A stretch of 53,165 nt of DNA, taken from the NCBI GenBank assembly GCA_002423425.1, contig DIWC01000011.1, positions 41,396 through 94,560 on the forward strand, given 5' to 3'. The translations under genes were made by a program, and so were the position numbers. Numbering within the stretch: the stretch's first letter is position 1; every line of letters begins with the position of its first letter. This DNA comes from Peptococcaceae bacterium UBA6116. Its GTDB lineage: Bacteria > Bacillota > Desulfitobacteriia > Desulfitobacteriales > Syntrophobotulaceae. This document shows positions 1-7,806 of the stretch, piece after piece. The notes under the pieces were generated by a model. The model saw nothing but the letters and a program-made list of their open reading frames with translations, did not search any database and was not told the DNA's origin.

Positions 1-34
1 AATCAATTCAAAATAAGAATCAATTCAAAATAAG
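1..34. repeat. two tandem copies of a 17-bp unit at the window edge
   Basis: Positions 1-17 and 18-34 are identical copies of AATCAATTCAAAATAAG, head to tail, directly downstream of the tilS stop codon. The array may continue outside the window. There are no spacers, so it is not a CRISPR. Confidence 0.8.
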
Positions 35-44
35 AAAAGCCCCT

Positions 45-1454
45 CTATTTTTTGGAAACTAAGCCGTAAAATTTTGACAAATGCCCCCTGTCTGGAATAA
101 AGCTATCGCTTCGGCAAACTCCGGGAATCCAGACAATGTTATGTTCATGAGCGAAAAGCGGAATTAATCCTCGTTCTTTAACAGATATCTTTTTTTCCTG
201 AAAAACTTTTTTTATGTTTTTATGCCCAAACTTCTCAAAATACATTCTATCACCCGATCTTCTCATTCTGCAGACCAAAGGAGAATCCAGCGCCAGAATC
301 TTTTTCATGTCAAATTCAGTCGAATATAGAATCTCCTGCTCTGATAAAATTTGATCAAAAATCCCTACTTGAATATCAATCCCCGGGAGAGAATACCATT
401 TTCGCGGCAATAAGGGGATCTCTAAATTCTGTGGGACCCCGTCAAGTAAACAGTAATTAATTTGTTTATCCTTTAGTACTAATTCTCCCCGAAAAAAGAA
501 AAAGCCATTCCTCTGAGATTCTACCTTTATTCCAGGTAAATCTTGACGCCAGTTGGTTTTTTTTCCTTCTTTCATTATCATTTTTACATATTTATATTCA
601 AGTCCCCGTGGTTCACCGCTAATTTCCGCTGCGGCTTTGCGTAATAACCTGGAAAGAACAGCTTCGGGTTGATCCCAAACATCATGAGCAAGGACTACAT
701 AACCTTGTTCTGTGACCCTGGAAAATTGGTTCCAAACCTTTTCAACTTGGGAACTTATATATTCTTCATCCCAGCGTAGGAGTTCGGCCGTTCTGCCGAG
801 CGCTTCCTGGATTTTATAATTGTATTCCTTCTCTAGTTGAGGCAGCAGTGTAAGCCTTATTTTATTGCGATCATATAGAGGCTCGAAATTGCTTTTGTCA
901 ATAGCATAAACAAGTCCTTGAGCATGACAATAATCAATAATAGCTTTTTTGGTCACTGATAGAAGGGGTCTGATAATTCCGTCCTTACTTGGATAAATAC
1001 CAGCCAGCCCAGCCGTTCCGCTCCCCCGAATCAAACGGAAAAGAACAGTTTCCGCTTGGTCTCCTAAATGATGTGCGGTTGCTAAAAGATTACACCCCCA
1101 CTTTTCCATGTCTTCCTGCCAACGGGCATATCGCCATTCTCTGGATGCTTCCTGAAAACTTTTCCGGCATTTATAAGCATTGTCTTTAGAATCAAATTCA
1201 TGAAGAATAAAAGGAAACCCCCACTGTCCGGCGAGCTTTCTTACCAGCTCCGCTTCATCTTCAGCTTCCTTTCTTACTTTATGGTTAACATGGCTCACTA
1301 TTATGAAAAGGTTTTGATCCGGATTATCTCTCCGGTAACATCCCAAAATGTGGGTAAGCGCAACAGAATCCGGTCCTCCGGAAACAGCAGTGAGTATCCT
1401 TGAATTAGGCGGAATAAGCTGCGGCAGTACTTCCGCATTTAAAAAGGAATACAT
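45..1454 (-). CDS. tilS: tRNA(Ile)-lysidine synthase TilS
   Basis: TilS converts C34 of the tRNA-Ile CAU anticodon to lysidine using ATP and lysine, so that it reads AUA rather than AUG. The 469-residue product has the N-type ATP pyrophosphatase loop SGGPDS at residues 25-30, the following HVNH segment, and a C-terminal substrate-binding part with the RRSGDRM motif. Length is normal for the family. The ATG is preceded by a GGAGG at 7 nt spacing. It lies 75 bp downstream of spoIIE in the same direction, the usual order in spore formers; hpt and ftsH, which normally follow, would be beyond the left edge. Essential in most bacteria. Confidence 0.96.
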   Translation of the reverse strand: MYSFLNAEVLPQLIPPNSRILTAVSGGPDSVALTHILGCYRRDNPDQNLFIIVSHVNHKVRKEAEDEAELVRKLAGQWGFPFILHEFDSKDNAYKCRKSFQEASREWRYARWQEDMEKWGCNLLATAHHLGDQAETVLFRLIRGSGTAGLAGIYPSKDGIIRPLLSVTKKAIIDYCHAQGLVYAIDKSNFEPLYDRNKIRLTLLPQLEKEYNYKIQEALGRTAELLRWDEEYISSQVEKVWNQFSRVTEQGYVVLAHDVWDQPEAVLSRLLRKAAAEISGEPRGLEYKYVKMIMKEGKKTNWRQDLPGIKVESQRNGFFFFRGELVLKDKQINYCLLDGVPQNLEIPLLPRKWYSLPGIDIQVGIFDQILSEQEILYSTEFDMKKILALDSPLVCRMRRSGDRMYFEKFGHKNIKKVFQEKKISVKERGLIPLFAHEHNIVWIPGVCRSDSFIPDRGHLSKFYGLVSKK

Positions 1455-1529
1455 TCTATTTCCTCCTGAGAAATTTTCTACATATATTTTCTATTTATTT
1501 TCATGTTTTGTCAAAGAATTATAGTTTCT

Positions 1530-3626
1530 CTAATTGTTCTTATGGCAAATGTTTTTCTTAACTACCAAGACAACCCCATCATCTTCCAGATTTTTACCCG
1601 CAAGCCGTCTAATTTCATTTATTATGTTATCAGCCAATTCCTGTGCCGACAAACTCTTAGTACGTTCGAGGTATTCCTTTAGCCAGTCTCCTCTTTTATT
1701 TATTACATCTAATACTCCATCCGTAACTATAACTATAGTTTTATCTCTAAACTCAACATCAATAACCGGAATGTCAATATCATTAAGAATCCCTACCGGC
1801 AAACTTGAGGTTTCCACCAGTTCCACTTTTTCTTTTCCCACGATGTAGGTTGGTGCGGCCCCAATTTTTATCAATTTTGCCGATTCGTTTTCCATATCAA
1901 TGACTGCCATATCTACAGTCACAAAACTTTCTTCGGGTGAACGAAGAACCAAAATTGAGTTTAAGGCTTTTACAGCACCTTCGGGTTCAAATCCCGTACT
2001 TAACAACTGTTCCAGAATCGTTAAAGCAGCTGAACTCATCCTGGCCGCTTCCTCTCCAACTCCCATGCCGTCACAGACTATGAGCGCGCATTTAGTAGGG
2101 GATAAAGGCACGGAACTAAAATTATCTCCGCTTATTCCGTTTCCAGTTTTTATAAAGGTACCTGCCCCTATATCCATCATCTGCCTGTGCTGACGGGACC
2201 AGACTAAAGGCTTACCTTCCTCGAGGTTATGACGGGAATGTAGTTCTTTGGCAAGATGACCGATCACTTTAGATACGCTGTGATACTGTCCTGCTATCGC
2301 ATCCCTGTTTAATGCTAAGCGATTCTGCCATACTTCCCTGTCCTTTTGCTGTTCTAAAATGAATCTTGCCGCCAGCATTACCTCCTGCAATCTGCTGCAA
2401 TACTTATTCCACTCTGGCGGAATTTCTTCTGCATAATCCGGAGAACTTATTCCTTCCTCCTGATAAGCGAATAAATCAAACATAAAATTATAGGTTCTGT
2501 AGAATTCCCTTTCCCAGCAATAATTGACCGTAGCACAGTTCTTGCAAATTCTATCTACTAAAATATTCATTAGTTCAGGAACTTCGGGTCTAAGCTTGGA
2601 CTCTAATCCGGCCGCTTCAAAACCAAAAGCAAGTTGTTCAAATATTTCCGCTAAAGTTTTTACCTTATTTACTGTGGTCTCAACCTCAGACATAACCCTT
2701 TTTTTTATAAAAACTTTACTCTTCTTTTTTCCCGGCAGAAGAATAAAAATGAATAGCCCTAGACCCGAAGAATAAAGATGAGAAGATAAAAACTCTTCAT
2801 TAACAAAATAAGCAACTATTAAGACTGTGGCCGTAAAGGAAACGGCAAGTCCAAGTTTTCCGAACCTACGGAACCCGCCACAAATAAAACCTAACAACCC
2901 ATAAATTCCGGCATCCGCTAAATTACCGATCCCGAAATTCCATTGAAGCAGAAAACCTAAAATTGCCCCTGCTCCAGCACCGGATCCGGCGCCAAATCTA
3001 TCCGCTATGTAAAGAATAAAAAAGCTTAGAACTGCAAGCTGCAAGTTAATTTCCCCAATAGTAATATTTTGCAGCCCACTCAAACACACTGAGAGTATTA
3101 GAATCCATACCATAGCCTGTTCAGGGTTAAAGCTTCCTTTCATCAGACAATCCTTATGAGAAAAGGCATAAAGAAAAATCACCACAAATCCTGCCGCCAG
3201 GGCACCTTGGACAATCAACGAAATAATAGCCTCTTCACTTACTCCGCTCGTAAATAATAAGGTTAAAATTGTTGGCAAAACAGAAAACAGAACCGTCAGA
3301 AATGTCTGAAGAAAGACTTCCCCCTTACGGTCTTTAATAATTGGCATAATTAGGGAACATAGTAATACACTTGCCATCACTTCCATAAATAATAAGAAAT
3401 TTTGAACAGATACGAGACCAATAGTAATGCCTATAAGACCGGGAATCATTTTCTTATCCTTCTCCATCGCTACTACAGCTATATAGGCAACAGCAAAAGG
3501 ATAAATTCCCATAATATTGGCCCTAGCAATTAAACAGCCTAATCCGGCAATCAATAAATAATTACTTAGAGAACCCGAAAACCTATTCATAATTTTTCCA
3601 GCCTTTAGCGTAGCCCATTCAGACAT
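1530..3626 (-). CDS. spoIIE: stage II sporulation protein E, PP2C-type phosphatase
   Basis: SpoIIE is the membrane phosphatase at the polar septum that dephosphorylates SpoIIAA and so releases sigma-F in the forespore. About ten hydrophobic segments fill roughly residues 20-310. A cysteine-containing linker (CKNCATVNYCW) follows. The PP2C domain covers about residues 480-690, with VCDGMGVGEEAARMSS near residue 515 and IVTDGVLDV further on as metal-binding aspartate motifs. At 698 residues it is shorter than the Bacillus subtilis protein (827 residues), mostly in the N-terminal tail and the linker. The motifs look intact, so I read it as functional. GAGGTGG precedes the ATG. Confidence 0.95.
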   Translation of the reverse strand: MSEWATLKAGKIMNRFSGSLSNYLLIAGLGCLIARANIMGIYPFAVAYIAVVAMEKDKKMIPGLIGITIGLVSVQNFLLFMEVMASVLLCSLIMPIIKDRKGEVFLQTFLTVLFSVLPTILTLLFTSGVSEEAIISLIVQGALAAGFVVIFLYAFSHKDCLMKGSFNPEQAMVWILILSVCLSGLQNITIGEINLQLAVLSFFILYIADRFGAGSGAGAGAILGFLLQWNFGIGNLADAGIYGLLGFICGGFRRFGKLGLAVSFTATVLIVAYFVNEEFLSSHLYSSGLGLFIFILLPGKKKSKVFIKKRVMSEVETTVNKVKTLAEIFEQLAFGFEAAGLESKLRPEVPELMNILVDRICKNCATVNYCWEREFYRTYNFMFDLFAYQEEGISSPDYAEEIPPEWNKYCSRLQEVMLAARFILEQQKDREVWQNRLALNRDAIAGQYHSVSKVIGHLAKELHSRHNLEEGKPLVWSRQHRQMMDIGAGTFIKTGNGISGDNFSSVPLSPTKCALIVCDGMGVGEEAARMSSAALTILEQLLSTGFEPEGAVKALNSILVLRSPEESFVTVDMAVIDMENESAKLIKIGAAPTYIVGKEKVELVETSSLPVGILNDIDIPVIDVEFRDKTIVIVTDGVLDVINKRGDWLKEYLERTKSLSAQELADNIINEIRRLAGKNLEDDGVVLVVKKNICHKNN

Positions 3627-3879
3627 AAAGCCACCTCTTCCATTTTATGGTAACATTATAGCTTATTGATCCTGCGAAGCTTGTCTAAGCAAGGAGCCGA
3701 CCTGCCCCACGATAGGCTTATCTTCTGCAATAACTTTGAATAAGTCAGATTCTACAAGTATTAACCACTTTAAACCGACAATATTTTACTTCCAATCTTT
3801 TAAAAATTATATTAACAACTTCAAAACCTGCTTTCTGACCGAACCCCTTGTTTTTGGCGGCGGCTAGCTTTACGAGCCT
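3627..3879. other. spoIIE upstream intergenic region, otherwise empty
   Basis: Between spoIIE and the divIC terminator only the candidate promoter described separately is seen. Bacillus carries tRNA genes in this neighbourhood; I looked for a T-loop/acceptor pattern here on both strands and found none. Confidence 0.5.
3655..3688 (-). promoter_or_regulatory. candidate spoIIE promoter with Spo0A-box-like site
   Basis: On the minus strand a perfect TATAAT (plus 3655-3660) lies 28 bp before the spoIIE ATG. A sequence one mismatch from the Spo0A box (TGTCTAA on the plus strand, 3682-3688) sits 21 bp upstream of that hexamer, where Spo0A would contact a sigma-A promoter lacking a good -35. Known spoIIE promoters are Spo0A-activated with unusual spacing. 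The -10 is clear; the operator is a weak call. Confidence 0.35.
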
Positions 3880-3924
3880 AAAAAAAAGTTGCTTCCACGC
3901 AATCCCTGCAATGGAAGCAACTTT
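3880..3924 (-). terminator. rho-independent terminator after divIC
   Basis: A perfect 13-bp stem (3885-3897 with 3912-3924) is followed on the minus strand by eight T residues (complement of 3880-3887). It ends the HTH-divIC transcript 20 bp past the divIC stop. Confidence 0.88.
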
Positions 3925-3944
3925 ATTAATATTTAAGTTTAATA

Positions 3945-4247
3945 TTATGGTTCCCTAGGAGCAATTAGTATTTCTCCCTTTCTGACCAAACCAAGTTTTT
4001 CTCTAGCCAATTGTTCGATGTAACTTGGGGTGTTGAGGTTCTCTATTTCCTGTCGCAGATTATCATTTTTAGCAATTAAAGTGGTTTTTTGTTCATATAG
4101 CATAGCCTTTTGCTTTTCTATAGACTGGTCTATTTTAAATAATTGGACTGACCAGCTGCCAGCTAAGAACAAAGCAATTCCAATGACCAAAATAAACAAG
4201 GGGTTGGCTCTCTTTTTTCTTTTTCTGGAGGTTTTTCTATTAATCAT
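3945..4247 (-). CDS. divIC: septum formation initiator DivIC/FtsB family
   Basis: A small bitopic division protein that with FtsL and DivIB bridges early and late divisome proteins. The 100-residue product has a very basic cytoplasmic N-terminus (residues 1-14), one membrane span at about 17-37, a coiled coil at about 40-75 and the family signature PSYIEQLAREKLGLVRKGE near the end. Its start overlaps the stop of the upstream small HTH gene by 8 bp, implying translational coupling. It lies between yabQ and spoIIE as in Bacillus. Confidence 0.9.
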   Translation of the reverse strand: MINRKTSRKRKKRANPLFILVIGIALFLAGSWSVQLFKIDQSIEKQKAMLYEQKTTLIAKNDNLRQEIENLNTPSYIEQLAREKLGLVRKGEILIAPREP

Positions 4248-4479
4248 CTTCTTTATTATCCTCGACCAAAGAATTATGAAAACCTAACTCACTATCGGTT
4301 ATAATTGCAACAATTTGATATCCTTTAGCTTTAGCCCTGGCCAGCATTGTGGAGACAGAACTAACGCTTACCTTAAGTATTCTGGCAATATCTTCACTGG
4401 AGTGTCCGCTCTCTTTGAGCGTAACAGCTTGTCTCTCACGAAAACCAAGTTTTTCCAATCCTCTTATTTCCCAATGCAT
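4240..4479 (-). CDS. small helix-turn-helix protein coupled to divIC
   Basis: 79 residues. Residues 10-45 resemble the region-4/LuxR-type helix-turn-helix (FRERQAVTLKESGHSSEDIA followed by RILKVSVSSVSTMLARAK), the fold that reads promoter DNA in sigma factors and response regulators. Nothing else is recognisable; the C-terminal tail is acidic. It is the first gene of a two-gene transcript with divIC (8-bp overlap) and sits behind its own sigma-A promoter, which contains a perfect palindrome. I infer a transcriptional regulator, possibly autoregulatory. The target is unknown and no gene name is justified. Confidence 0.75.
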   Translation of the reverse strand: MHWEIRGLEKLGFRERQAVTLKESGHSSEDIARILKVSVSSVSTMLARAKAKGYQIVAIITDSELGFHNSLVEDNKEDD

Positions 4480-4552
4480 GTTGGTTTATTCCTAACAAAA
4501 TTTATATACGTATTAACTACAGAATATTTACATATTAAGTATTTGTTTTGTT

Positions 4553-4581
4553 ATTATATACTTTTTAAAAAGTAAAATCAA
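4553..4581 (-). promoter_or_regulatory. sigma-A promoter of HTH-divIC with a palindromic spacer
   Basis: Minus-strand TTGATT (complement of 4576-4581), a 17-bp spacer, then perfect TATAAT (complement of 4553-4558). The spacer contains the perfect 16-bp palindrome TACTTTTTAAAAAGTA (4559-4574), where a repressor would block RNA polymerase. The region is AT-rich, which lowers the weight of the palindrome. Confidence 0.65.
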
Positions 4582-4612
4582 TACTTATCCTACTTTTTTC
4601 CTTTTAGTCCTA

Positions 4613-5131
4613 TTATTGTTTAGGATTCTTGGTTATTCTAGCCCTGACTTTTGTCGCAGATTCTTTTGCTATTGCTTCCCCTATCCGGAAAAACAACAAC
4701 CCTGACCAGCGCAATATACCGTAAGGCACTGCCATCATTAAAGTTAAAATATTTGTAACTCCATACCCAAATGCTGTAACCGCCTTGATCATTAGATTCC
4801 ATAGTCCAACGATTAACTCTAATAAACCGTTAAAAATCTTTGTAATATAAGAGCTAAAGAAATAGAGGTAAATTATTAATCCCAGCAGATTGCCTCCGAA
4901 AAGGTAAAGCCGCCATTGGAGGTAATTAGCCTTCTGCGCAAAATAATAAATAATAAGTAAAGAAGCCGCGGAAAAAAAAAGATCCCCAAGGAATGTCAGA
5001 ATTTTATTTAAACCCAATCTCCGCCTGAAAATCCTGTAAAAATCAAAACAAAAGCCGATAATTATTCCACTAAGCATGACTTTATATAAGACAACTAATT
5101 CACTAATTGGATCTCTCTCCTTTCCCCACAA
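4613..5131 (-). CDS. yabQ: spore cortex protein YabQ
   Basis: YabQ is an integral membrane protein of the outer forespore membrane needed for cortex formation. The 172-residue product has hydrophobic segments at about 10-30, 40-62, 68-92 and 105-150 and the family-typical ICFDFYRIFRRR-like stretch after the first helix. It follows yabP by 3 bp, as in other spore formers, so the two are co-transcribed. I saw no terminator before the HTH gene. Confidence 0.88.
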   Translation of the reverse strand: MWGKERDPISELVVLYKVMLSGIIIGFCFDFYRIFRRRLGLNKILTFLGDLFFSAASLLIIYYFAQKANYLQWRLYLFGGNLLGLIIYLYFFSSYITKIFNGLLELIVGLWNLMIKAVTAFGYGVTNILTLMMAVPYGILRWSGLLFFRIGEAIAKESATKVRARITKNPKQ

Positions 5132-5134
5132 GAC

Positions 5135-5413
5135 TCATTTGAAAATTCTTTCCCACATTCCCCTGGATGCCTCCGGAGACCGGTTTGTAGCATACGCTAA
5201 AAGATCCATACGCCCTTCGATTTCTAGTTCGGATTGTTCTAGGTTAAGGTTTTTGACTCCTAGGTCCTGCCCTTTAATGACAAGACCACCTTCCAGCGTA
5301 TCCAGATGTATTTCTTTAGGATCAAATGATTTAACTTTTTTTACTCCTGTAATAATCATCCGGTTTCTATCCTCAATAAGTATTTTATGATTTGTGTCTT
5401 TTTTTTCAGTCAT
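5135..5413 (-). CDS. yabP: sporulation protein YabP
   Basis: 92-residue YabP-family protein required with YabQ for cortex and coat assembly. The family pattern is clear: NRMIITGVKKVKSFDPKEI, then LVIKGQDLGVKNLNLEQSEL, then IEGRMDLLAY. A G-rich ribosome binding site precedes the ATG. It is between rqcP (34 bp upstream) and yabQ (3 bp downstream). Confidence 0.92.
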   Translation of the reverse strand: MTEKKDTNHKILIEDRNRMIITGVKKVKSFDPKEIHLDTLEGGLVIKGQDLGVKNLNLEQSELEIEGRMDLLAYATNRSPEASRGMWERIFK

Positions 5414-5447
5414 CCTACTATCCCCCCCGTATCCCCTTCCTGACTAA

Positions 5448-5708
5448 TCAATATTCCTTTTTTTCATCCTTTAGAACATCAAAAAGAGTATGCGCTTCTT
5501 CCGCTTTTATACTTGGAGGCGTGGCCAGCACTTTTACTTCAAGAATATGATTTCTCATATCGACAGTAATAATATCCCCGGGCCTAATTTCAGCCGCCGG
5601 TTTAGCAACCCTATGATTAATACTTACTTTCTGTCCTTGGCAGACATCTTTGGCTACCGTTCTTCTTTTGATTAGTCTCGATACTTTCAAAAATTTATCT
5701 AGCCTCAA
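5448..5708 (-). CDS. rqcP: S4-domain RNA-binding protein RqcP (YabO)
   Basis: RqcP is the S4-domain factor of bacterial ribosome quality control that works with RqcH on 50S-peptidyl-tRNA complexes to add alanine tails. The 86-residue product has the S4 signature RLDKFLKVSRLIKRRTVAK at its N-terminus. The longest open frame starts at 5753, but a TTG at 5706-5708 sits 9 nt after a perfect AAGGAGG and puts RLDKFLKV directly after the initiator, as in the family, so I chose it. It precedes yabP, the usual order. Confidence 0.88.
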   Translation of the reverse strand: MRLDKFLKVSRLIKRRTVAKDVCQGQKVSINHRVAKPAAEIRPGDIITVDMRNHILEVKVLATPPSIKAEEAHTLFDVLKDEKKEY

Positions 5709-5808
5709 ATCAAAAAACCTCCTTAAACTACCCTGAAATCTATTTAAAGTCAAGAAGCTTTTACCTAGCAGGGTAAGCGGGTAATGCTTCTTGCCTCTTA
5801 ACCCGGAT

Positions 5809-5836
5809 AAAAAAACAAGGTTCCGAAGAACCTTTT
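5809..5836 (-). terminator. terminator after hup
   Basis: Stem AAGGTTC/GAACCTT closed by a TTCG tetraloop, followed on the minus strand by seven T residues. It lies 30 bp beyond the HU stop and separates hup from the rqcP-yabP-yabQ genes. Confidence 0.88.
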
Positions 5837-5866
5837 ACTTTGACCTGTGAAAATAAAGAAGTTTTT

Positions 5867-6139
5867 TTATTGCACTGTCTCTTTTAGGGTTTTGCCAGCT
5901 TTGAATCCCGGAACCTTGCAAGCAGGAATAACAATTTCCTCTTTTGTTTGAGGATTTCTTCCTATACGTTCTTCACGTTTCTTAACCTCGAAAGTCCCAA
6001 ACCCCACTAGTTGGACTTTCTCTCCACCTGCAAGAGCCTGGCTGATTGTGTCAAAGACAGCAACTACAGCTTTTTCAGCGTCTTTCTTGGTGAATTCAGC
6101 TTTTTCTGCTACAGCAGCAACGAGTTCTGCTTTATTCAA
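5867..6139 (-). CDS. hup: DNA-binding protein HU
   Basis: Histone-like nucleoid protein that binds and bends DNA as a dimer. The conserved arm and core are present (VGFGTFEVKKREERIGRNPQ and ACKVPGFKAGKTLK). The longest frame begins at 6154, but a TTG at 6137-6139 lies behind GGGAGGGAG and gives NKAELVAAVAEKAE right after the initiator and 90 residues, the usual HU length. A TTCG-loop terminator follows, so it is probably monocistronic. Confidence 0.94.
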   Translation of the reverse strand: MNKAELVAAVAEKAEFTKKDAEKAVVAVFDTISQALAGGEKVQLVGFGTFEVKKREERIGRNPQTKEEIVIPACKVPGFKAGKTLKETVQ

Positions 6140-6230
6140 AAGTCTCCCTCCCAAATTTAATATAACAATTTAGCTCTTATATTCGCTATCAAACCGGGTT
6201 TTCCTTCTTCTAATTAGTAAAATAAGCCAT

Positions 6231-7379
6231 TCATCCCATTCTTTTCTCTTTTTTAGCTAAATCCCAGTAAAAATTCATCTCATTTAAAGATAATTTTTCT
6301 GTATTTATCTTTTCCCGGTCAATCAGAGCAAGCATTTGATTAAACCTCCTCTGGAATTTTTTTGTTCCCTGACGCAGGGCCTCCTCGGCATTTAGTTTTA
6401 AAAAACGGGAAAGATTTACAATAGAAAAAAGTAAGTCGCCAAGTTCATCTTCAAGATTTCCGTTATTTCCTATTTCTATTTCCAGTTCAGTCAGTTCTTC
6501 ATAGACTTTGGCAAGCGGCCCTTGGTAACTGTCCCAGTCAAATCCTATCTTTGCCGCTTTTTTTTGAGTTTCCTCAGCCGTAAGCAAGGCAGGTAATCCT
6601 TTAGGAATATTAAAAAAATCGGAGGTGCCGGTTACTGGCTGGACGGCTTTTTCCTGTTTTTTAATAATATCCCAATTGAGAAGAACCTCTTCGCTGGATT
6701 TAGCAATTACAGACCCGAAAACATGAGGATGGCGATGTATTAGTTTATCGCAAATTCCCCTAATAACATCTCTAAGATCAAATAAACCTGATTCTTCAGC
6801 TATTCTGGAATGAAAGACCACTTGCAATAATAAGTCTCCCAATTCTTCACAGAAATTATTCATATTATTGGTATCAATGGCATCAATAACTTCATAAGTC
6901 TCTTCAATAAGATATTTTTTTAACGTTTTATGAGTTTGTTCTTTATCCCAGACACATCCTGAGGGAGAACGAAGTTCCGCCATGATCGCGGTAAGTTTTA
7001 ACAAAGAGTTGTCTGCTGCTAAAAAATCGGTATCAATACTAAAAAACTCAGAGAGAGCTGCTTGCAAGGAAGTAACCAATTTGCCCTCGCCAAGTGGCTG
7101 CCCGGGTAAAGCCAATACTGCCTGTTCAATTTGCATGTTTCCATCAGCTTGATCGAGTAAGGTGAGAATAGCTTGGCCGATTTCCAGACCATTTGCATTC
7201 TCTGAAGATAAATGAAGTTTTTGACAGGGAAACCCTTCCTCAATCATTTCACTTACAGCCAATTGATCCGCGGCTAAAACGTAAATGACCTTCACTTTTG
7301 TCAGCAGTCTGTAAATTTCCAAAGGAAGCTTCTCAAAATGGTCGTTGCCAACTCCTATGATATGTAAAACAGGTTTCAA
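6231..7379 (-). CDS. mazG: MazG-family NTP pyrophosphohydrolase (YabN-like), shortened N-terminal domain
   Basis: MazG hydrolyses nucleoside triphosphates, including damaged ones, to monophosphates. Two MazG repeats are seen: residues about 130-235 with RSPSGCVWDKEQTHKTL, EETYE and EELGDLLLQVVFHSRIAEE, and about 265-375 with YEELTELEIE and EDELGDLLFSIVNLSRF. In YabN the N-terminal tetrapyrrole-methylase-like domain is about 220 residues; here only about 125 remain (382 in total against 489 in B. subtilis). The start (IIGVGNDHFEKLPLEIYRLL) and ALPGQPLGEGKLV survive, then a block is missing. Start is TTG, 9 nt after AAAGGAGG. Confidence 0.88.
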   Translation of the reverse strand: MKPVLHIIGVGNDHFEKLPLEIYRLLTKVKVIYVLAADQLAVSEMIEEGFPCQKLHLSSENANGLEIGQAILTLLDQADGNMQIEQAVLALPGQPLGEGKLVTSLQAALSEFFSIDTDFLAADNSLLKLTAIMAELRSPSGCVWDKEQTHKTLKKYLIEETYEVIDAIDTNNMNNFCEELGDLLLQVVFHSRIAEESGLFDLRDVIRGICDKLIHRHPHVFGSVIAKSSEEVLLNWDIIKKQEKAVQPVTGTSDFFNIPKGLPALLTAEETQKKAAKIGFDWDSYQGPLAKVYEELTELEIEIGNNGNLEDELGDLLFSIVNLSRFLKLNAEEALRQGTKKFQRRFNQMLALIDREKINTEKLSLNEMNFYWDLAKKEKRMG

Positions 7380-7384
7380 GTCTT

Positions 7385-7740
7385 ATGACCTCCTTTACTG
7401 AGATTATAGCCGGAAAGTCTTATAGATGCAAAGCGATAACATTCTGCCGCGCGAAAGCCGGCAAGAATCATTGCCCCGCTCACCCCGCGCCAGATCTGCC
7501 CGACCGCTCTTGCTCATCCATGAGTTCAATAACCGAGAAATATAATGCCCGGTTCCCATCGCCACATAGTTTACACTTAAGGAAAACAGAATTCCTCTGT
7601 TTCAGTCATGCATAGTCTACGCAACCAGTATCTGCGGTTAAGCGAAGCATGGAGGCGTAGACTTACCTGGACTAACTACATAAGGTTAGCTTAAGCAGGC
7701 GCCCCGTTCCGCGTTGTGTGCAAATCCACTACTGCTAAAA
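7385..7740. other. structured intergenic region in place of spoVB
   Basis: About 360 bp with no credible gene. Bacillus carries spoVB (a MATE-type flippase) between mazG and spoVT; no trace is recognisable here. The stretch is rich in inverted repeats: AAACAGA/TCTGTTT near 7585-7605, AGTCTACGC/GCGTAGACT near 7612-7663 and CTAAC/GTTAG near 7673-7690. The GC-rich part at 7443-7483 resembles the core of the element at 30275-30546. No tRNA-like T-loop was found. Confidence 0.5.
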
Positions 7741-7787
7741 CAATAAGAGATATCCCAAGAATACATGCTTCTGGGATACCTCTCTTC
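7741..7787 (-). terminator. terminator after spoVT
   Basis: Inverted repeat AGAGATATCCCA (7746-7757) with TGGGATACCTCTCT (7772-7785), followed on the minus strand by a loose T-rich tract. It begins about 20 bp beyond the spoVT stop. Confidence 0.7.
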
Positions 7788-7806
7788 TTTTCAGACATTC
7801 TACCAG

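Noticed and set aside
1..34. Possible CRISPR array
   Set aside because: The two 17-bp copies are directly adjacent with no spacer.
1530..3626. SpoIIE as a truncated pseudogene because it is about 130 residues shorter than in Bacillus
   Set aside because: The membrane part, cysteine linker and all PP2C motifs are present in one frame with a good start; clostridial forms vary in length.
3627..3879. tRNA genes expected near divIC-spoIIE by analogy with Bacillus
   Set aside because: No T-loop, anticodon stem or acceptor pairing could be found on either strand.
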